In this document: positions 11,060 to 21,125 of the stretch, piece after piece
Position numbering within the stretch: the stretch's first letter is position 1
How the letters are laid out: the number at the start of each line of letters is the position of its first letter
DNA from: Acidobacteriota bacterium
GTDB lineage: Bacteria > Aquificota > Aquificia > Aquificales > Aquificaceae
DNA length: 64,000 bases
Assembly (NCBI GenBank): GCA_003696155.1
Contig: RFFP01000013.1
Span: 1 to 64,000, forward strand
Direction: 5' to 3'
Position numbers and translations under genes: made by a program
Notes under the pieces: generated by a model
The model's input: the letters and a program-made list of their open reading frames with translations, nothing else
Told to the model about the DNA's origin: nothing
Databases searched by the model: none

Positions 11060-13029
11060 GGGACCTTCTTATAGAGATAGGGACTGAAGAGCTACCAGCT
11101 GGGGTTATAAACTTGGCTCTTAACTACCTTAAGGGGGAGCTTTCCAAGGTTCTCAAGAGGGATGATATAAAGGTCTATGGAACGCCCAGAAGGCTTGCCC
11201 TCTTTGTAAAGAACTTTGAAAACAGGGCAGAGGAGAGGGAGGAGATCCTGGTTGGACCCCCGGTAAATGTGGCTTATCAAGAGGGTAAGCCAAGCAGAGC
11301 TTTACTGGGCTTTCTTCAGAAGATAGGTGCAGGGGTTGAGGATATATTTGAACTTCAAAAGGGTGAGGGTGTGTACGTGGCGGTAAGGAGAAAGGTCAGG
11401 GAGGATGCTCCCCTAGAAAGGCTAAAAAAAAGCTTTGAGAGTATTTTGCTCACCATACCCTTCCCCAAGAACATGAGATGGGACTCCTCAAATCTTAGGT
11501 TTTCAAGACCCATAAGGTGGATACTTGCCCTCTATGGTGATGAGGTTTTGCCCTTAGGCTTTGGTTCACTAAAAGCTGGGAGGATAACCTACGGGCACAG
11601 GATAATAGCTCCAAAACCCATAGAGATTAAAGAAGCGGGAGATTATGAAGGGCTTCTAAAAGACAACTACGTGGTTCCAGATTACAGGGAAAGGCTGGGC
11701 ATGGTCCTTGCCTTCATTAGTGATGAGGCTTGCTCGCTGGGTGGTAAGCCCAAGTATCCCGAGGGTTTACCTGAAGAGGTGGCAAACCTTGTAGAGTTTC
11801 CCTTTGCCTTGGTCGGTAGGTTTGATGAAAAGTACCTAGACCTACCCGAAAGGGTCATAGTGACCGTGCTTGCTCATCATCAGAGGTTTTTCTGCGTTGA
11901 GAAAGATGGAAGGCTCCTTCCCTACTTTATAGCCATAAGCAACAACTTTCCAAGGGATGGGGTCATTGTAAAAGGCTATGAGAAGGTTATAAGAGCAAGG
12001 CTAGAGGACGCTCTTTTCTTCTACAAGGAGGACCTTAAAAGACCGCTTGAAGACCTTGTCTCTGAGCTTTCGGGTATACTCTTTCACCCTAAGGCTGGTA
12101 GCATGCTGGACAAGGTGCAAAGGGTTATGTCTCTTGCAGAGAGGATAGCCAGCAGCCTTCGCGTGGATGAAAAGACCAAGGAAAAGATAAAAAGAGCCTC
12201 TTACCTGTGTAAGGCTGACCTACTTACCCATATGGTCAGAGAACTTGATGAGCTCCAGGGTTATATGGGCTACGTATACGCCAAGGAGCAGGGGGAAGAG
12301 GATGAGGTGGCCTTAGCTCTTTACGAGCACTACCTTCCAAGAAATCCGTCAGACCCCATCCCTTCAAGCCACACATCCGCCATATTGGCTTTGGCGGACA
12401 AGCTAGATAGTCTTAAAACACTCATGGACGTGGGAGAGGAACCCACGGGTAGCTCAGACCCCTACAGCATGAAAAGGTTAGCCTACGGCATCTTCTCCAT
12501 AGTTGAAGCTTTCGGCTGGAATCTGGACCTTAAGGAGCTCTTTGGTGAGCTATCAAAACCTTTCGAGAATTTCTTAAGGTCAAGGCTTGAGGCTTACCTT
12601 GAACCTTATCCCTACGACCTTGTGAGGTCAGTGCTCGAGGTTAAAGATGTTTCCACACCTTACGAGGTAATAGATGGGGTTAAAAGCCTTGTCAACATGA
12701 AAGAAAGGGAAGAATTTAAAGAAATGGTGGAGGTCTATAGGAGGGTGGTGAGGATACTACCTGCGGACTGGGGGGATACACATGTGGATGAGGATCTGCT
12801 AGTTCAAAAGGAGGAGAGGGAGCTTTGGGAAGCCTACAAGGGATTAAAGGATACCTTAAACCCTCTTAACCTCGCCAAGCTCAAGCCCTACGTAGACTCT
12901 TTCTTTGATAGCGTCCTTGTCATGGCTCCCGAAGAAAATCTAAGGAGAAACAGGCTGTCCATGCTTTTGAACATTAAAAGACTTTTCAACAGGTTTGCTG
13001 ACTTTAGTAAGGTTGGAGGTGTGCTATGA
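11056..13029 (+). CDS. glyS: Glycyl-tRNA synthetase beta subunit
   Basis: LLIEIGTEELPAG; LAHHQRFF; ALADKLDSL; SSDPYSMKR. Confidence 0.97.
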   Translation: MRDLLIEIGTEELPAGVINLALNYLKGELSKVLKRDDIKVYGTPRRLALFVKNFENRAEEREEILVGPPVNVAYQEGKPSRALLGFLQKIGAGVEDIFELQKGEGVYVAVRRKVREDAPLERLKKSFESILLTIPFPKNMRWDSSNLRFSRPIRWILALYGDEVLPLGFGSLKAGRITYGHRIIAPKPIEIKEAGDYEGLLKDNYVVPDYRERLGMVLAFISDEACSLGGKPKYPEGLPEEVANLVEFPFALVGRFDEKYLDLPERVIVTVLAHHQRFFCVEKDGRLLPYFIAISNNFPRDGVIVKGYEKVIRARLEDALFFYKEDLKRPLEDLVSELSGILFHPKAGSMLDKVQRVMSLAERIASSLRVDEKTKEKIKRASYLCKADLLTHMVRELDELQGYMGYVYAKEQGEEDEVALALYEHYLPRNPSDPIPSSHTSAILALADKLDSLKTLMDVGEEPTGSSDPYSMKRLAYGIFSIVEAFGWNLDLKELFGELSKPFENFLRSRLEAYLEPYPYDLVRSVLEVKDVSTPYEVIDGVKSLVNMKEREEFKEMVEVYRRVVRILPADWGDTHVDEDLLVQKEERELWEAYKGLKDTLNPLNLAKLKPYVDSFFDSVLVMAPEENLRRNRLSMLLNIKRLFNRFADFSKVGGVL

Positions 13030-15584
13030 GGAAGTTTCTTGTATGGCTTGATGAGGTAAGTATGGAGGACATACTTCTTGTAGGGGGTAAAAATGCTTCC
13101 CTTGGCGAGATGATAAAAAACCTAGCACCTCTTGGCGTAAACATACCCTACGGATTTGTGGTTACTTCCGAGGCTTACTATGAGTTTATCCGATACAACG
13201 ACCTTGATAGGGAAATTAGAAGAGTGCTAAGCGGGCTTAAACCGGACGACGTAGAGGACCTGGCTAGGAGGGGACATCAGGTTAGAGAGCTTATAAAGGG
13301 TGGTGAGTTTCCAAAGGAGATAGAGGAAGGCATAAAGCAGTACTATCAAAAACTCTCTGAAAAATACGGCTCCTTTGCGGTAGATGTGGCTGTGCGCTCC
13401 TCTGCCACCGCCGAGGACCTTCCCCATGCCTCCTTTGCAGGACAGCAGGAGACATACCTGAACGTGGTCGGTGCTGAAAACGTGCTTACCGCAGTTAAAA
13501 ATGGCTTTGCCTCACTCTTTACCGACAGAGCCATATCCTACAGGGAGTCCTTTGGCTTTGACCACTTCAAGGTTGGCATTGCCATGGGAGTGCAGAAGAT
13601 GGTGCGTTCCGATATGGGAGCCTCGGGCGTTATGTTCACCCTAGACACCGAATCGGGCTTTAAGGATGTGGTGGTGATAAATGCAAGCTACGGTCTTGGA
13701 GAGCTCCTTGTACAGGGTATGGTCACACCTGACGAGTACATGGTCTTTAAGCCAACCCTTCAAGCGGGCTATTCAGCCATTATAGAAAAGAAGCTAGGAA
13801 GAAAGGACAGAAAGATGGTTTACGGTGTAGGCTCTGAGAGAACAAAAACGGTAAACGTTCCCCTCTCAGAGCAGAAACAGTTTGCCCTATGCGACGATGA
13901 GATAATAAAACTCGCCAAGTGGGCCATCCTCATAGAGGACCATTATTCCAAGAAAAACGGCAGATGGATGCCCATGGACATAGAATGGGCAAAGGATGGC
14001 GTCCTGAAGGAGCTTTTCGTAGTTCAGGCAAGACCTGAGACGGTACACTCAAGAAAGGAAGAGAGGGTTCTAAAGGTATACAAGCTTACCCAGCCTATAG
14101 AGGAGAGGGTAAAAAAGAGGATAGTCTACGGCATAGCGGTGGGTGACAAGATAGCCCATGGAAGGGTTAGGGTAATATACGATCTGAAGGATGCAAGCCA
14201 GTTTAGGGAAGGGGAAGTGCTGGTCACGGACATAACGGACCCAGACTGGGAGCCCATAATGAAAAAGGCATCGGGCATAATAACCAACAGAGGAGGAAGG
14301 ACAGCTCATGCGGCCATAGTGGCAAGGGAGCTGGGCATTCCAGCCATAGTGGGTACCCATAAGGCTACGGAGATTTTAAAAACGGGCATGGAGATAACCC
14401 TGTCCTGTGCTGAGGGTGAGGTAGGCTACGTTTACGAGGGGTATGTGCCCTATGAGGTGGAAGAGATAAACTTAGAAGAGCTCCCAAGACCGAGAACCAA
14501 GATAATGATGAACGTAGGAAACCCCGAGTCTGCCTTCAAGTACTCCTTTATACCTAACGACGGAGTAGGTCTTGCTAGGGAAGAGTTTATAATAGCCAAC
14601 TACATAAAGGTCCATCCCTTAGCCTTGTTGCATTATCAAGACCTAAAGGAGCTCTACACAAACCTAAAGGGTCAGGGGCTTATCGATGATAAAGGTTTTT
14701 GCACCATGGGAGCAATCTACAAAAACGCAAAGCTTCCACTTTCAGAGAGGTTGGCAAAGGGTAGGGATAAAAAGGCGGTAAACCTTGAAAGGATATTAGA
14801 AGATATAGAAAACCTTACCTTCGGATACGAGGACAAGGCTCAGTACTTTGTAAAAAAGCTGTCCTACGGTATTGCTAAGATATCCTCCGCCTTCTATCCA
14901 AACCCGGTTATAGTGAGGTTTTCAGACTTCAAGTCCAACGAGTACAGGGGGCTCATAGGTGGTGAGCTTTTTGAGCCGGAAGAAGAGAACCCCATGCTAG
15001 GGTGGAGAGGGGCGTCCAGATACTATTCGGAGATGTACAAAGAAGCCTTCGGCCTAGAGTGTCAAGCCATACTCAGGGTAAGGAACAAGATGGGATTAAC
15101 AAATACAAAGGTTATGGTACCATTTTGTAGGACACCCGAGGAGGGAGAGAGGGTGTTGAGGGTGATGGAGGAATACAGCCTCAAGAGGGGGGAGAACGGG
15201 CTGGAAGTGTATGTGATGGCAGAGCTTCCAAGCAACATAGTGCTTGCAGACCGTTTTGCAGAAATATTTGATGGCTTTTCCATTGGTTCCAATGACTTAA
15301 CTCAGCTGACCCTTGGCCTTGATAGGGATTCGGGACTTGTAGCCCATCTTTACGATGAAAGGAACGAGGCGGTTAAAAGGCTTATAGCTCACATAATACA
15401 GGTGGCAAAGGAAAGAGGTAGGAAAGTAGGCATATGCGGGCAAGGACCATCGGATTTTCCAGAGTTTGCGGTGTTTTTGGTGGAGCATGGAATAGATAGC
15501 ATATCTCTAAACCCTGACTCTGTGCTAAAGACCATGCTTGTTGTGGTAGATGCAGAGAGAAAGATGAAGGAGATGGTATCGTGA
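13026..15584 (+). CDS. ppsA: Phosphoenolpyruvate synthase (pyruvate, water dikinase)
   Basis: GGKNASLGEM; VAVRSSATAEDLPHASFAGQQET; NRGGRTAHAAIVARELGIPAIVG. Confidence 0.97.
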   Translation: MRKFLVWLDEVSMEDILLVGGKNASLGEMIKNLAPLGVNIPYGFVVTSEAYYEFIRYNDLDREIRRVLSGLKPDDVEDLARRGHQVRELIKGGEFPKEIEEGIKQYYQKLSEKYGSFAVDVAVRSSATAEDLPHASFAGQQETYLNVVGAENVLTAVKNGFASLFTDRAISYRESFGFDHFKVGIAMGVQKMVRSDMGASGVMFTLDTESGFKDVVVINASYGLGELLVQGMVTPDEYMVFKPTLQAGYSAIIEKKLGRKDRKMVYGVGSERTKTVNVPLSEQKQFALCDDEIIKLAKWAILIEDHYSKKNGRWMPMDIEWAKDGVLKELFVVQARPETVHSRKEERVLKVYKLTQPIEERVKKRIVYGIAVGDKIAHGRVRVIYDLKDASQFREGEVLVTDITDPDWEPIMKKASGIITNRGGRTAHAAIVARELGIPAIVGTHKATEILKTGMEITLSCAEGEVGYVYEGYVPYEVEEINLEELPRPRTKIMMNVGNPESAFKYSFIPNDGVGLAREEFIIANYIKVHPLALLHYQDLKELYTNLKGQGLIDDKGFCTMGAIYKNAKLPLSERLAKGRDKKAVNLERILEDIENLTFGYEDKAQYFVKKLSYGIAKISSAFYPNPVIVRFSDFKSNEYRGLIGGELFEPEEENPMLGWRGASRYYSEMYKEAFGLECQAILRVRNKMGLTNTKVMVPFCRTPEEGERVLRVMEEYSLKRGENGLEVYVMAELPSNIVLADRFAEIFDGFSIGSNDLTQLTLGLDRDSGLVAHLYDERNEAVKRLIAHIIQVAKERGRKVGICGQGPSDFPEFAVFLVEHGIDSISLNPDSVLKTMLVVVDAERKMKEMVS

Positions 15585-16420
15585 GGATAGGCAAAGAAAG
15601 GGTGTCTCTTGCAGTCCAGGTTACGAATAGGGTTTTGAGGGTTCTAGAGCTTGGTAAGGACAGAAGACCAACCTTTGAGCCAGTGGAGGTTAGCCTCGAT
15701 GGTGCTGATAAGCTGGAGACCTTTAGGCGTATAGTAAACGAGCGTGGGCTTTCGGGCAAGAGTGCCATAACCTGCCTATCGGTCGACGATGCCCTTATGA
15801 AGTTTTACAAGTACCCGGCAAGTATGAGCTCAAAAGACCTTCAGAATGCCATAGATTGGTCCATAAAGAGGGAGCTCTCCGCCATAAGGGAAGAGACACT
15901 TCACGATTACTACATACTTGAAAAAAGACCAGAAGACAAGCATGTGGGAGTTGTCCTTGTCCTTTCTAGGAAGGAAACCGTAGACAATCTGAAAAGGATG
16001 TTCGAATCCGTCGGGATTAAGCTTGCCATAATTGACTTTGAGATAGTTGCGACGGTAAACTACGGGTTATACTTCCGGCTTCCTGTGCCTTTTTCCATAC
16101 TTTACATGGACTATAACTACTCCACCCTGACCACCTATTCACCTATGAACGTAAGCTATTCGGTGTTTCATTGGGGCTATGGGGACTTTCTGAAAAGTCA
16201 GGATGAGGAGTCAATAGAGGGCTTTTTTGCAGAGGTAAGAAACATAATAGTCTTAAACGACCTTTCAAGCATGTACATAGCTGGACCCATACTTGGGGAA
16301 GAGGATCTCCTTACAAGGGTAATGGAAAACCTTCCGGTTTTGGGACTTCTTGACGTAGAGGGAATTAAGCCCAACTTTTTCCTTCCGTATATATTAAGTA
16401 TAAGGGGGATGGAAGAATGA
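15581..16420 (+). CDS. pilM: Type IV pilus assembly PilM-like ATPase (GTG start)
   Basis: Actin-like PilM context; 4-bp overlaps with ppsA and pilN; first in M-N-O-Q order. Confidence 0.7.
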   Translation: MRIGKERVSLAVQVTNRVLRVLELGKDRRPTFEPVEVSLDGADKLETFRRIVNERGLSGKSAITCLSVDDALMKFYKYPASMSSKDLQNAIDWSIKRELSAIREETLHDYYILEKRPEDKHVGVVLVLSRKETVDNLKRMFESVGIKLAIIDFEIVATVNYGLYFRLPVPFSILYMDYNYSTLTTYSPMNVSYSVFHWGYGDFLKSQDEESIEGFFAEVRNIIVLNDLSSMYIAGPILGEEDLLTRVMENLPVLGLLDVEGIKPNFFLPYILSIRGMEE

Positions 16421-17061
16421 TAAAGATAAACCTTCTCAAGCCTGAGAGGAAGGGAAGGGCAGTAGATTTTGCCGCTCTAAGAGAAATAAAGCTTCAAGAG
16501 GTTCTCAAGGCTGGACCTGAATACTACCTTGGGTTTATACTTTGGCTTTTTCTTCTTCTTCTTATAGCATACAATTACAAGCTAAACCAAGATAGGGTAA
16601 GCCTAAGGAAAGAGCTTGAAAGGCTTAACGTAGAGAAAGCACAGCTCCAAGCAAGGGCAGCTAGGTTTATTGAGGAAAGAAAAGAAATAGAAAAGAGAAT
16701 AGCAGGGGTAAGGAAGGATATAGAAAGCTTGGATAAAAACAAGGACGTTATACTGGGGCTAAAGTCTTACTACGAGCCCTTCAATTCAAGCTTTTTAACT
16801 TACACCGCTAGGATCCCAAAGATATCTTGGATAGGTAAGTATGGCCAAAGTTTGGATATGGAAAAGCAGAGGCTCTCTGTAAACTTTGAATTTCACTCAC
16901 CTGATTACAGGGGTATTACAGCGTACAGCGAGTCCGTTGGGGGATTATCCAAAGAAGCGGGAAGCTTGAGCTTAGAAAGGAGATTAAACCACCATGGTGT
17001 GTGGTATTACACAGCAAAATTGTCAGTGGAAAAACCCTTATCCAAAGGGAGGGTTGAATGA
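16417..17061 (+). CDS. pilN: Type IV pilus assembly PilN-like protein
   Basis: IKINLLKPERKG N-terminus, single TM, coiled coil, gene order. Confidence 0.8.
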   Translation: MIKINLLKPERKGRAVDFAALREIKLQEVLKAGPEYYLGFILWLFLLLLIAYNYKLNQDRVSLRKELERLNVEKAQLQARAARFIEERKEIEKRIAGVRKDIESLDKNKDVILGLKSYYEPFNSSFLTYTARIPKISWIGKYGQSLDMEKQRLSVNFEFHSPDYRGITAYSESVGGLSKEAGSLSLERRLNHHGVWYYTAKLSVEKPLSKGRVE

Positions 17062-17963
17062 GAAGGGCAATAGAAAGGTTAAGGGAACTTCCACCTTACC
17101 AGAGGTTTATAATACTTCTTCTTATTCCCTTAATCTTGATTATATACGTTTACTTTATGCTGTTTTCTCCAGTCCTCAGCGAAGTTAGAAATTTAAGGAG
17201 TAATATAGAAAGGACAAGGTCTGATATTGAAAACATAAAGGCAAGTCTTGATCCAGCCGTTTTAGAAAACCTCAAAAAGCAGGAGAAGGAGCTAAGAGAG
17301 GAATACCTGAGAAAGGAAGAGGAGCTAATAACCACAGTAGGTCTAATACCCACCGAAAGGGACGTGGGTTTAGTTGTTAGGAACATCGGCAGGCTCGCTA
17401 CAAAGAGTGAGCTTATGGTCCTTTCTATGCATCTAACAGAGGCACAGAAGGCTAGGTACTTTATAGTACAAAAGGATGAAGGAAAGAGTATAGTTATAGA
17501 AAAGCCAATGCAAGAGCCACAACAACAGAACCAACAGCCCCAACAGACTCAAAAGGTGCAGGCTGAGAAGGAAGAGGAAGGTGTGACCCTAACCAAGCGT
17601 GACCTATTGCTCCTAGTCTACAGTAGGAACGAAGCAGGTATAAAGAAATTTCTTGAGAGCCTTAGAAAAGAGGGGATAGTCTCCTATCCCCTTTCTTTGG
17701 ATATAGTTTCTATGCCTATAGCTATAGGAACGGAACAGAGTAGAGAAGCGCTCGTAGGAAAACAAGAAGATGGACTGAGAAAGTTTATGGAAGAAAGATT
17801 AACAGAAAAAGAAAAGGAGGCTTTCAGGAGGGGAGATGTGGATGTACAGAACATAGCAAAAAAAGTAGTTAATCTATATTTGCTAGAACGCGGTAACACA
17901 TTTGGTATTGTAAAACTTAGCATAATAACAAGAGAGGAACATACAGAGGAGGGTGTAAAATGA
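17058..17963 (+). CDS. pilO: Type IV pilus assembly PilO-like protein
   Basis: Single TM, coiled coil, gene order; Q-rich linker PQQQNQQPQQTQK. Confidence 0.75.
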   Translation: MRRAIERLRELPPYQRFIILLLIPLILIIYVYFMLFSPVLSEVRNLRSNIERTRSDIENIKASLDPAVLENLKKQEKELREEYLRKEEELITTVGLIPTERDVGLVVRNIGRLATKSELMVLSMHLTEAQKARYFIVQKDEGKSIVIEKPMQEPQQQNQQPQQTQKVQAEKEEEGVTLTKRDLLLLVYSRNEAGIKKFLESLRKEGIVSYPLSLDIVSMPIAIGTEQSREALVGKQEDGLRKFMEERLTEKEKEAFRRGDVDVQNIAKKVVNLYLLERGNTFGIVKLSIITREEHTEEGVK

Positions 17964-20110
17964 AGAGCCTTTTACTGATAGCGTTGTTTAATATCTTTTT
18001 AGCACTATTGGCGTACTCTCAAGAATCTGCCTTTCGTAGCTTGGAGGGGGGTGTGGGACATATAGTTGTAGAAAAGGAAAATAGGACAAAAAAGTACATA
18101 ATAACGGAAGACCCGCTTACTCGCACAGTAAAGGCCGTCAAGGTAGATGAGAGAGGCCTTACCGCACTAAGTGAAAAGGGACAAATTAGAGCAGCCAGAC
18201 AGGATAGGATTGTGGAGATGAAGTTTGAAAACGTGAAGCTGGAAACCGTTCTTAGGGGGCTTTCTGAAGTTTCTGGAATGAACGTAATGTTTGACTCAAT
18301 TATTTCTACAGACCTTCAAAAGCCTGTTAATATTTCCATATACAAACCGGTCCCCCTGGGCGAAGCATTTAACATAGTAATAAAGTCTTACGGTTTGATA
18401 GCGGTACCTGTAGATACTAAGGTTTACAAAATAACAAAGGCGGGTGAAACCGTCTTCAATATAGGCGGTTATACGGAAGAAGAAGTCCAAAAGTTAATAG
18501 AGTTACTCAAGGCAAGGGTAAGCCCTTCTGCAGAGATAGTTATAGACAAGACCCTTAGGAAGGTTTATGTTAGGGACGAAGCTTCAAATATTGAAAGAAT
18601 TAGACAACTTTCGAAAGATATAGGTATAGCTGTGGTGGCAGAAAAGGAAGCGCTCTTAACGAAGGTCTTCTACATAAGAAGGGATATATCATACAACCAC
18701 ATAGCAAAAGCTATAAGGGAGCTAGGTATAGAGGGTCTGACTCTCACAGAATCCCCCGAGTTTAACGCCCTTATAGTCTCCGCAAAGGAAAGGGACCTTC
18801 AAAGAATAGAAAAGGCTATAGAAAAGTACTTAAGTAAAGCTGCTGGAGAAAAACCAATCCTTACAAAGGTCCTTTATGTAAGGTATGTTCCCGCAGATGA
18901 GTTCAAAAAGCTGATACAGCCTATGCTGTCTGAGGTTGGAGAGGTATACGTTCTGGGTGCAGGAATAACAACCACAGCAACAGAAGAGAGGGAGCTAAGG
19001 GATATACAGCAAAGGCTTCAAGAGCTTGTAGGAAGGCTAAGGGAAGCAGCACCGGAGGAGAGGTCAGCGATACAGCAACAGGTTCAAGCTCTGCAACAAA
19101 GACAGCAAGAGCTACAGAGGATAATTCAAGCTCCAGCGGCTCAGAGGGGTGATAGCGTAAGCGTTTCACGTTTCCCTCAGGTTCGTGAGGGCATCCTAGG
19201 TCCAGAGTTCCAGAAGGAAAAATCGGCAAGAGTGGTTTTCCAAAACGCTCTTATAGTTAGGGATTATGCAGATAATGTATACAGGATATTAGAAAGGTAT
19301 AAAGACCTTGTTTCCGAACAGCCCATTCAGATAAAGATAGAGGCGAGGGTTGTTGAAGTCTCAAGTAGTGCCATCAGAGAGCTTGGGATAAACTGGAATG
19401 CCCTTCTTTCTCAGGCAAGGGTTCCCCAGTTTTGGAGCGGTGGGGGTGGTTCAAACCTTGGGTTGGGCACTCCTCCAGCACCGGGCACTCTCTTTGGAGT
19501 TCCATCCTATCTTGCACCAGGATTATCGCCAACACCCGGTGGCATACTTGCCCTTACCTTCCAGAGGGGTATTCTTAACGCCTTAAACCTTAGGCTTTCG
19601 GCTTACGAGCAGGTGGGTAAGGCAAAAAGCCTTGCCAAACCTGTGGTGGTAACTCTGAACGGAGAGCCTGCTACCATTCAGAGCGTGCTTGAGTTCCCAA
19701 TAAGAAGGGTTACCGTAGTGCCGGGCGGAACGACAACAATAACCGTTGACTTCAAGCTAATCCCCATTAACCTTACAGTTACGCCCATACTTCTGCCAGA
19801 GGGCAACATGATGCTGGATATAACCCTATCCAAATCGGAGATTACAAGACTTGAGAGGTTTATCGCTGAAACTGCGGAGTTTGATATACCCACAGTCCAA
19901 AGCCAGAGGGCTGATACAAAGCTCATAGTGAAGGACGGTGACCTTGTGGTCCTCGGTGGGCTTATAAAGTCTACGGAAAGGAATGATGAGAGGGGTATTC
20001 CCGGCCTTATGAGGGTTCCCTTCTTTAGATGGCTTTTCATGGAGCAAAGGACAGAGAAGGAGGATTCAGAGCTCCTCATATTCATAATGCCTACCTTGGT
20101 AACCCAGTAA
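17960..20110 (+). CDS. pilQ: Type IV pilus secretin
   Basis: STN/N-domains, secretin core VEVSSSAIRELGINW...GLIKSTERNDERGIPGLMRVPFFRWLF. Confidence 0.95.
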   Translation: MKSLLLIALFNIFLALLAYSQESAFRSLEGGVGHIVVEKENRTKKYIITEDPLTRTVKAVKVDERGLTALSEKGQIRAARQDRIVEMKFENVKLETVLRGLSEVSGMNVMFDSIISTDLQKPVNISIYKPVPLGEAFNIVIKSYGLIAVPVDTKVYKITKAGETVFNIGGYTEEEVQKLIELLKARVSPSAEIVIDKTLRKVYVRDEASNIERIRQLSKDIGIAVVAEKEALLTKVFYIRRDISYNHIAKAIRELGIEGLTLTESPEFNALIVSAKERDLQRIEKAIEKYLSKAAGEKPILTKVLYVRYVPADEFKKLIQPMLSEVGEVYVLGAGITTTATEERELRDIQQRLQELVGRLREAAPEERSAIQQQVQALQQRQQELQRIIQAPAAQRGDSVSVSRFPQVREGILGPEFQKEKSARVVFQNALIVRDYADNVYRILERYKDLVSEQPIQIKIEARVVEVSSSAIRELGINWNALLSQARVPQFWSGGGGSNLGLGTPPAPGTLFGVPSYLAPGLSPTPGGILALTFQRGILNALNLRLSAYEQVGKAKSLAKPVVVTLNGEPATIQSVLEFPIRRVTVVPGGTTTITVDFKLIPINLTVTPILLPEGNMMLDITLSKSEITRLERFIAETAEFDIPTVQSQRADTKLIVKDGDLVVLGGLIKSTERNDERGIPGLMRVPFFRWLFMEQRTEKEDSELLIFIMPTLVTQ

Positions 20111-20116
20111 GGTTAA

Positions 20117-20134
20117 GAGCTTCACCATAAGCTC
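20117..20134 (+). other. Small hairpin after pilQ
   Basis: GAGCTT-caccat-AAGCTC perfect 6-bp stem seven bases after pilQ stop. Confidence 0.45.
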
Positions 20135-20156
20135 AGGGAGATAAGACAGCTTTTTT

Positions 20157-20175
20157 CGTGAAGTTTGCGTGAAGG
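20157..20175 (+). promoter_or_regulatory. Candidate regulator site: GTGAA repeats at 11-bp offset upstream of pilin gene
   Basis: cGTGAAgtttgcGTGAAgg; related sites at 24831-24851 and 25705-25724. Confidence 0.45.
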
Positions 20176-20265
20176 AGCTTGACCTTTTTAAAGAAAGATA
20201 TAACATTAAAGCATCCTCCCAATGCCCGGGCAGAGGGGGAAATAAATTTAAAGGAGGGTTTACAC

Positions 20266-20676
20266 ATGACAGGACTTTACAAAGACACCTCAAGGTCGGC
20301 AAGAACCAGCAGGGGTTTTACCCTTATTGAGCTCCTTGTGGTCGTAGCAATCATAGCCATACTGGCAGCCATAGCACTGCCCCAGTTTGCCAAGTACAGG
20401 AAGAGGTCAGCAGCCTCACAGGTAATGGCCGATGCAAGGAACTGTGTGACAGAAGTGGTTGCCGAAATAACAAGAGCACAGATGGCAGGGGGAGGAACCC
20501 CCACGTTTAGTTATACCAACCTATCGGGGAACACTGCAAGTTGTACCCCACAGGCGAGCCCACCTTACGACACAGTAAGCTGCACATGTACTGGTCAAAA
20601 TGCAGCAGCGAATGTGACCTGCACCGTAACTCAGACAAGCACCGGAACAACTGCGTCCTGCACAGGCGTAGATTGA
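20266..20676 (+). CDS. pilA: Type IV pilin, probable major pilin
   Basis: Prepilin motif SRGFTLIELLVVVAIIAILAAIALPQFAKYR; RBS aaaggaggg upstream; 6 Cys in mature chain. Confidence 0.9.
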   Translation: MTGLYKDTSRSARTSRGFTLIELLVVVAIIAILAAIALPQFAKYRKRSAASQVMADARNCVTEVVAEITRAQMAGGGTPTFSYTNLSGNTASCTPQASPPYDTVSCTCTGQNAAANVTCTVTQTSTGTTASCTGVD

Positions 20677-20683
20677 TACTGTC

Positions 20684-20709
20684 TTAGGGGGCTTATGCCC
20701 CCTTTTTTA
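20684..20709 (+). terminator. Rho-independent terminator after pilA
   Basis: AGGGGGCTTATGCCCCCTTTTTTA hairpin plus T-tract. Confidence 0.85.
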
Positions 20710-20726
20710 TACCTTTGGGGGAGACT

Positions 20727-21089
20727 ATGTATAATGGGTGGTATAGCAGGGCTTTCACCATAGTTGAGCTCATAGTTGTGATTTTTTTGCTTGTTATCCT
20801 TGCTTCTACAGCTGTAGTTTATTATAGTAAGTACAGGAAACAGGCTATAAGGACAGTGCTTATATCTGACCTCAGAAACTGTATAACCTATATAGCGGCA
20901 AGTCAGCAAAGCACACAGGAGGGAGATATTTCGGGGGTTGTTGCGAGGTGTCCAAGGTCTGGGGACACCCAATCCATTGAACTGGTAAGCGAAAACCCTG
21001 TAGTTCTTAGGGCTTCTTCGGTGGATGAAAACCTTTCCTGCATTTACCATAACAATGGAAGGGTGGAATGCCATTCACCTTTTGATTGA
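20727..21089 (+). CDS. Second type IV pilin-like protein
   Basis: SRAFTIVELIVVIFLLVILASTAVVYYSKYRK prepilin-like N-terminus. Confidence 0.82.
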   Translation: MYNGWYSRAFTIVELIVVIFLLVILASTAVVYYSKYRKQAIRTVLISDLRNCITYIAASQQSTQEGDISGVVARCPRSGDTQSIELVSENPVVLRASSVDENLSCIYHNNGRVECHSPFD

Positions 21090-21125
21090 AGGACAGTGAG
21101 TGAAGTTGTTTATATCACCATGATG

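Noticed and set aside
19678-20302. ORFs 19678-20085(-), 19826-20047(-), 20066-20302(-) over pilQ/pilA
   Set aside because: Antisense shadows, no RBS or domain-like features
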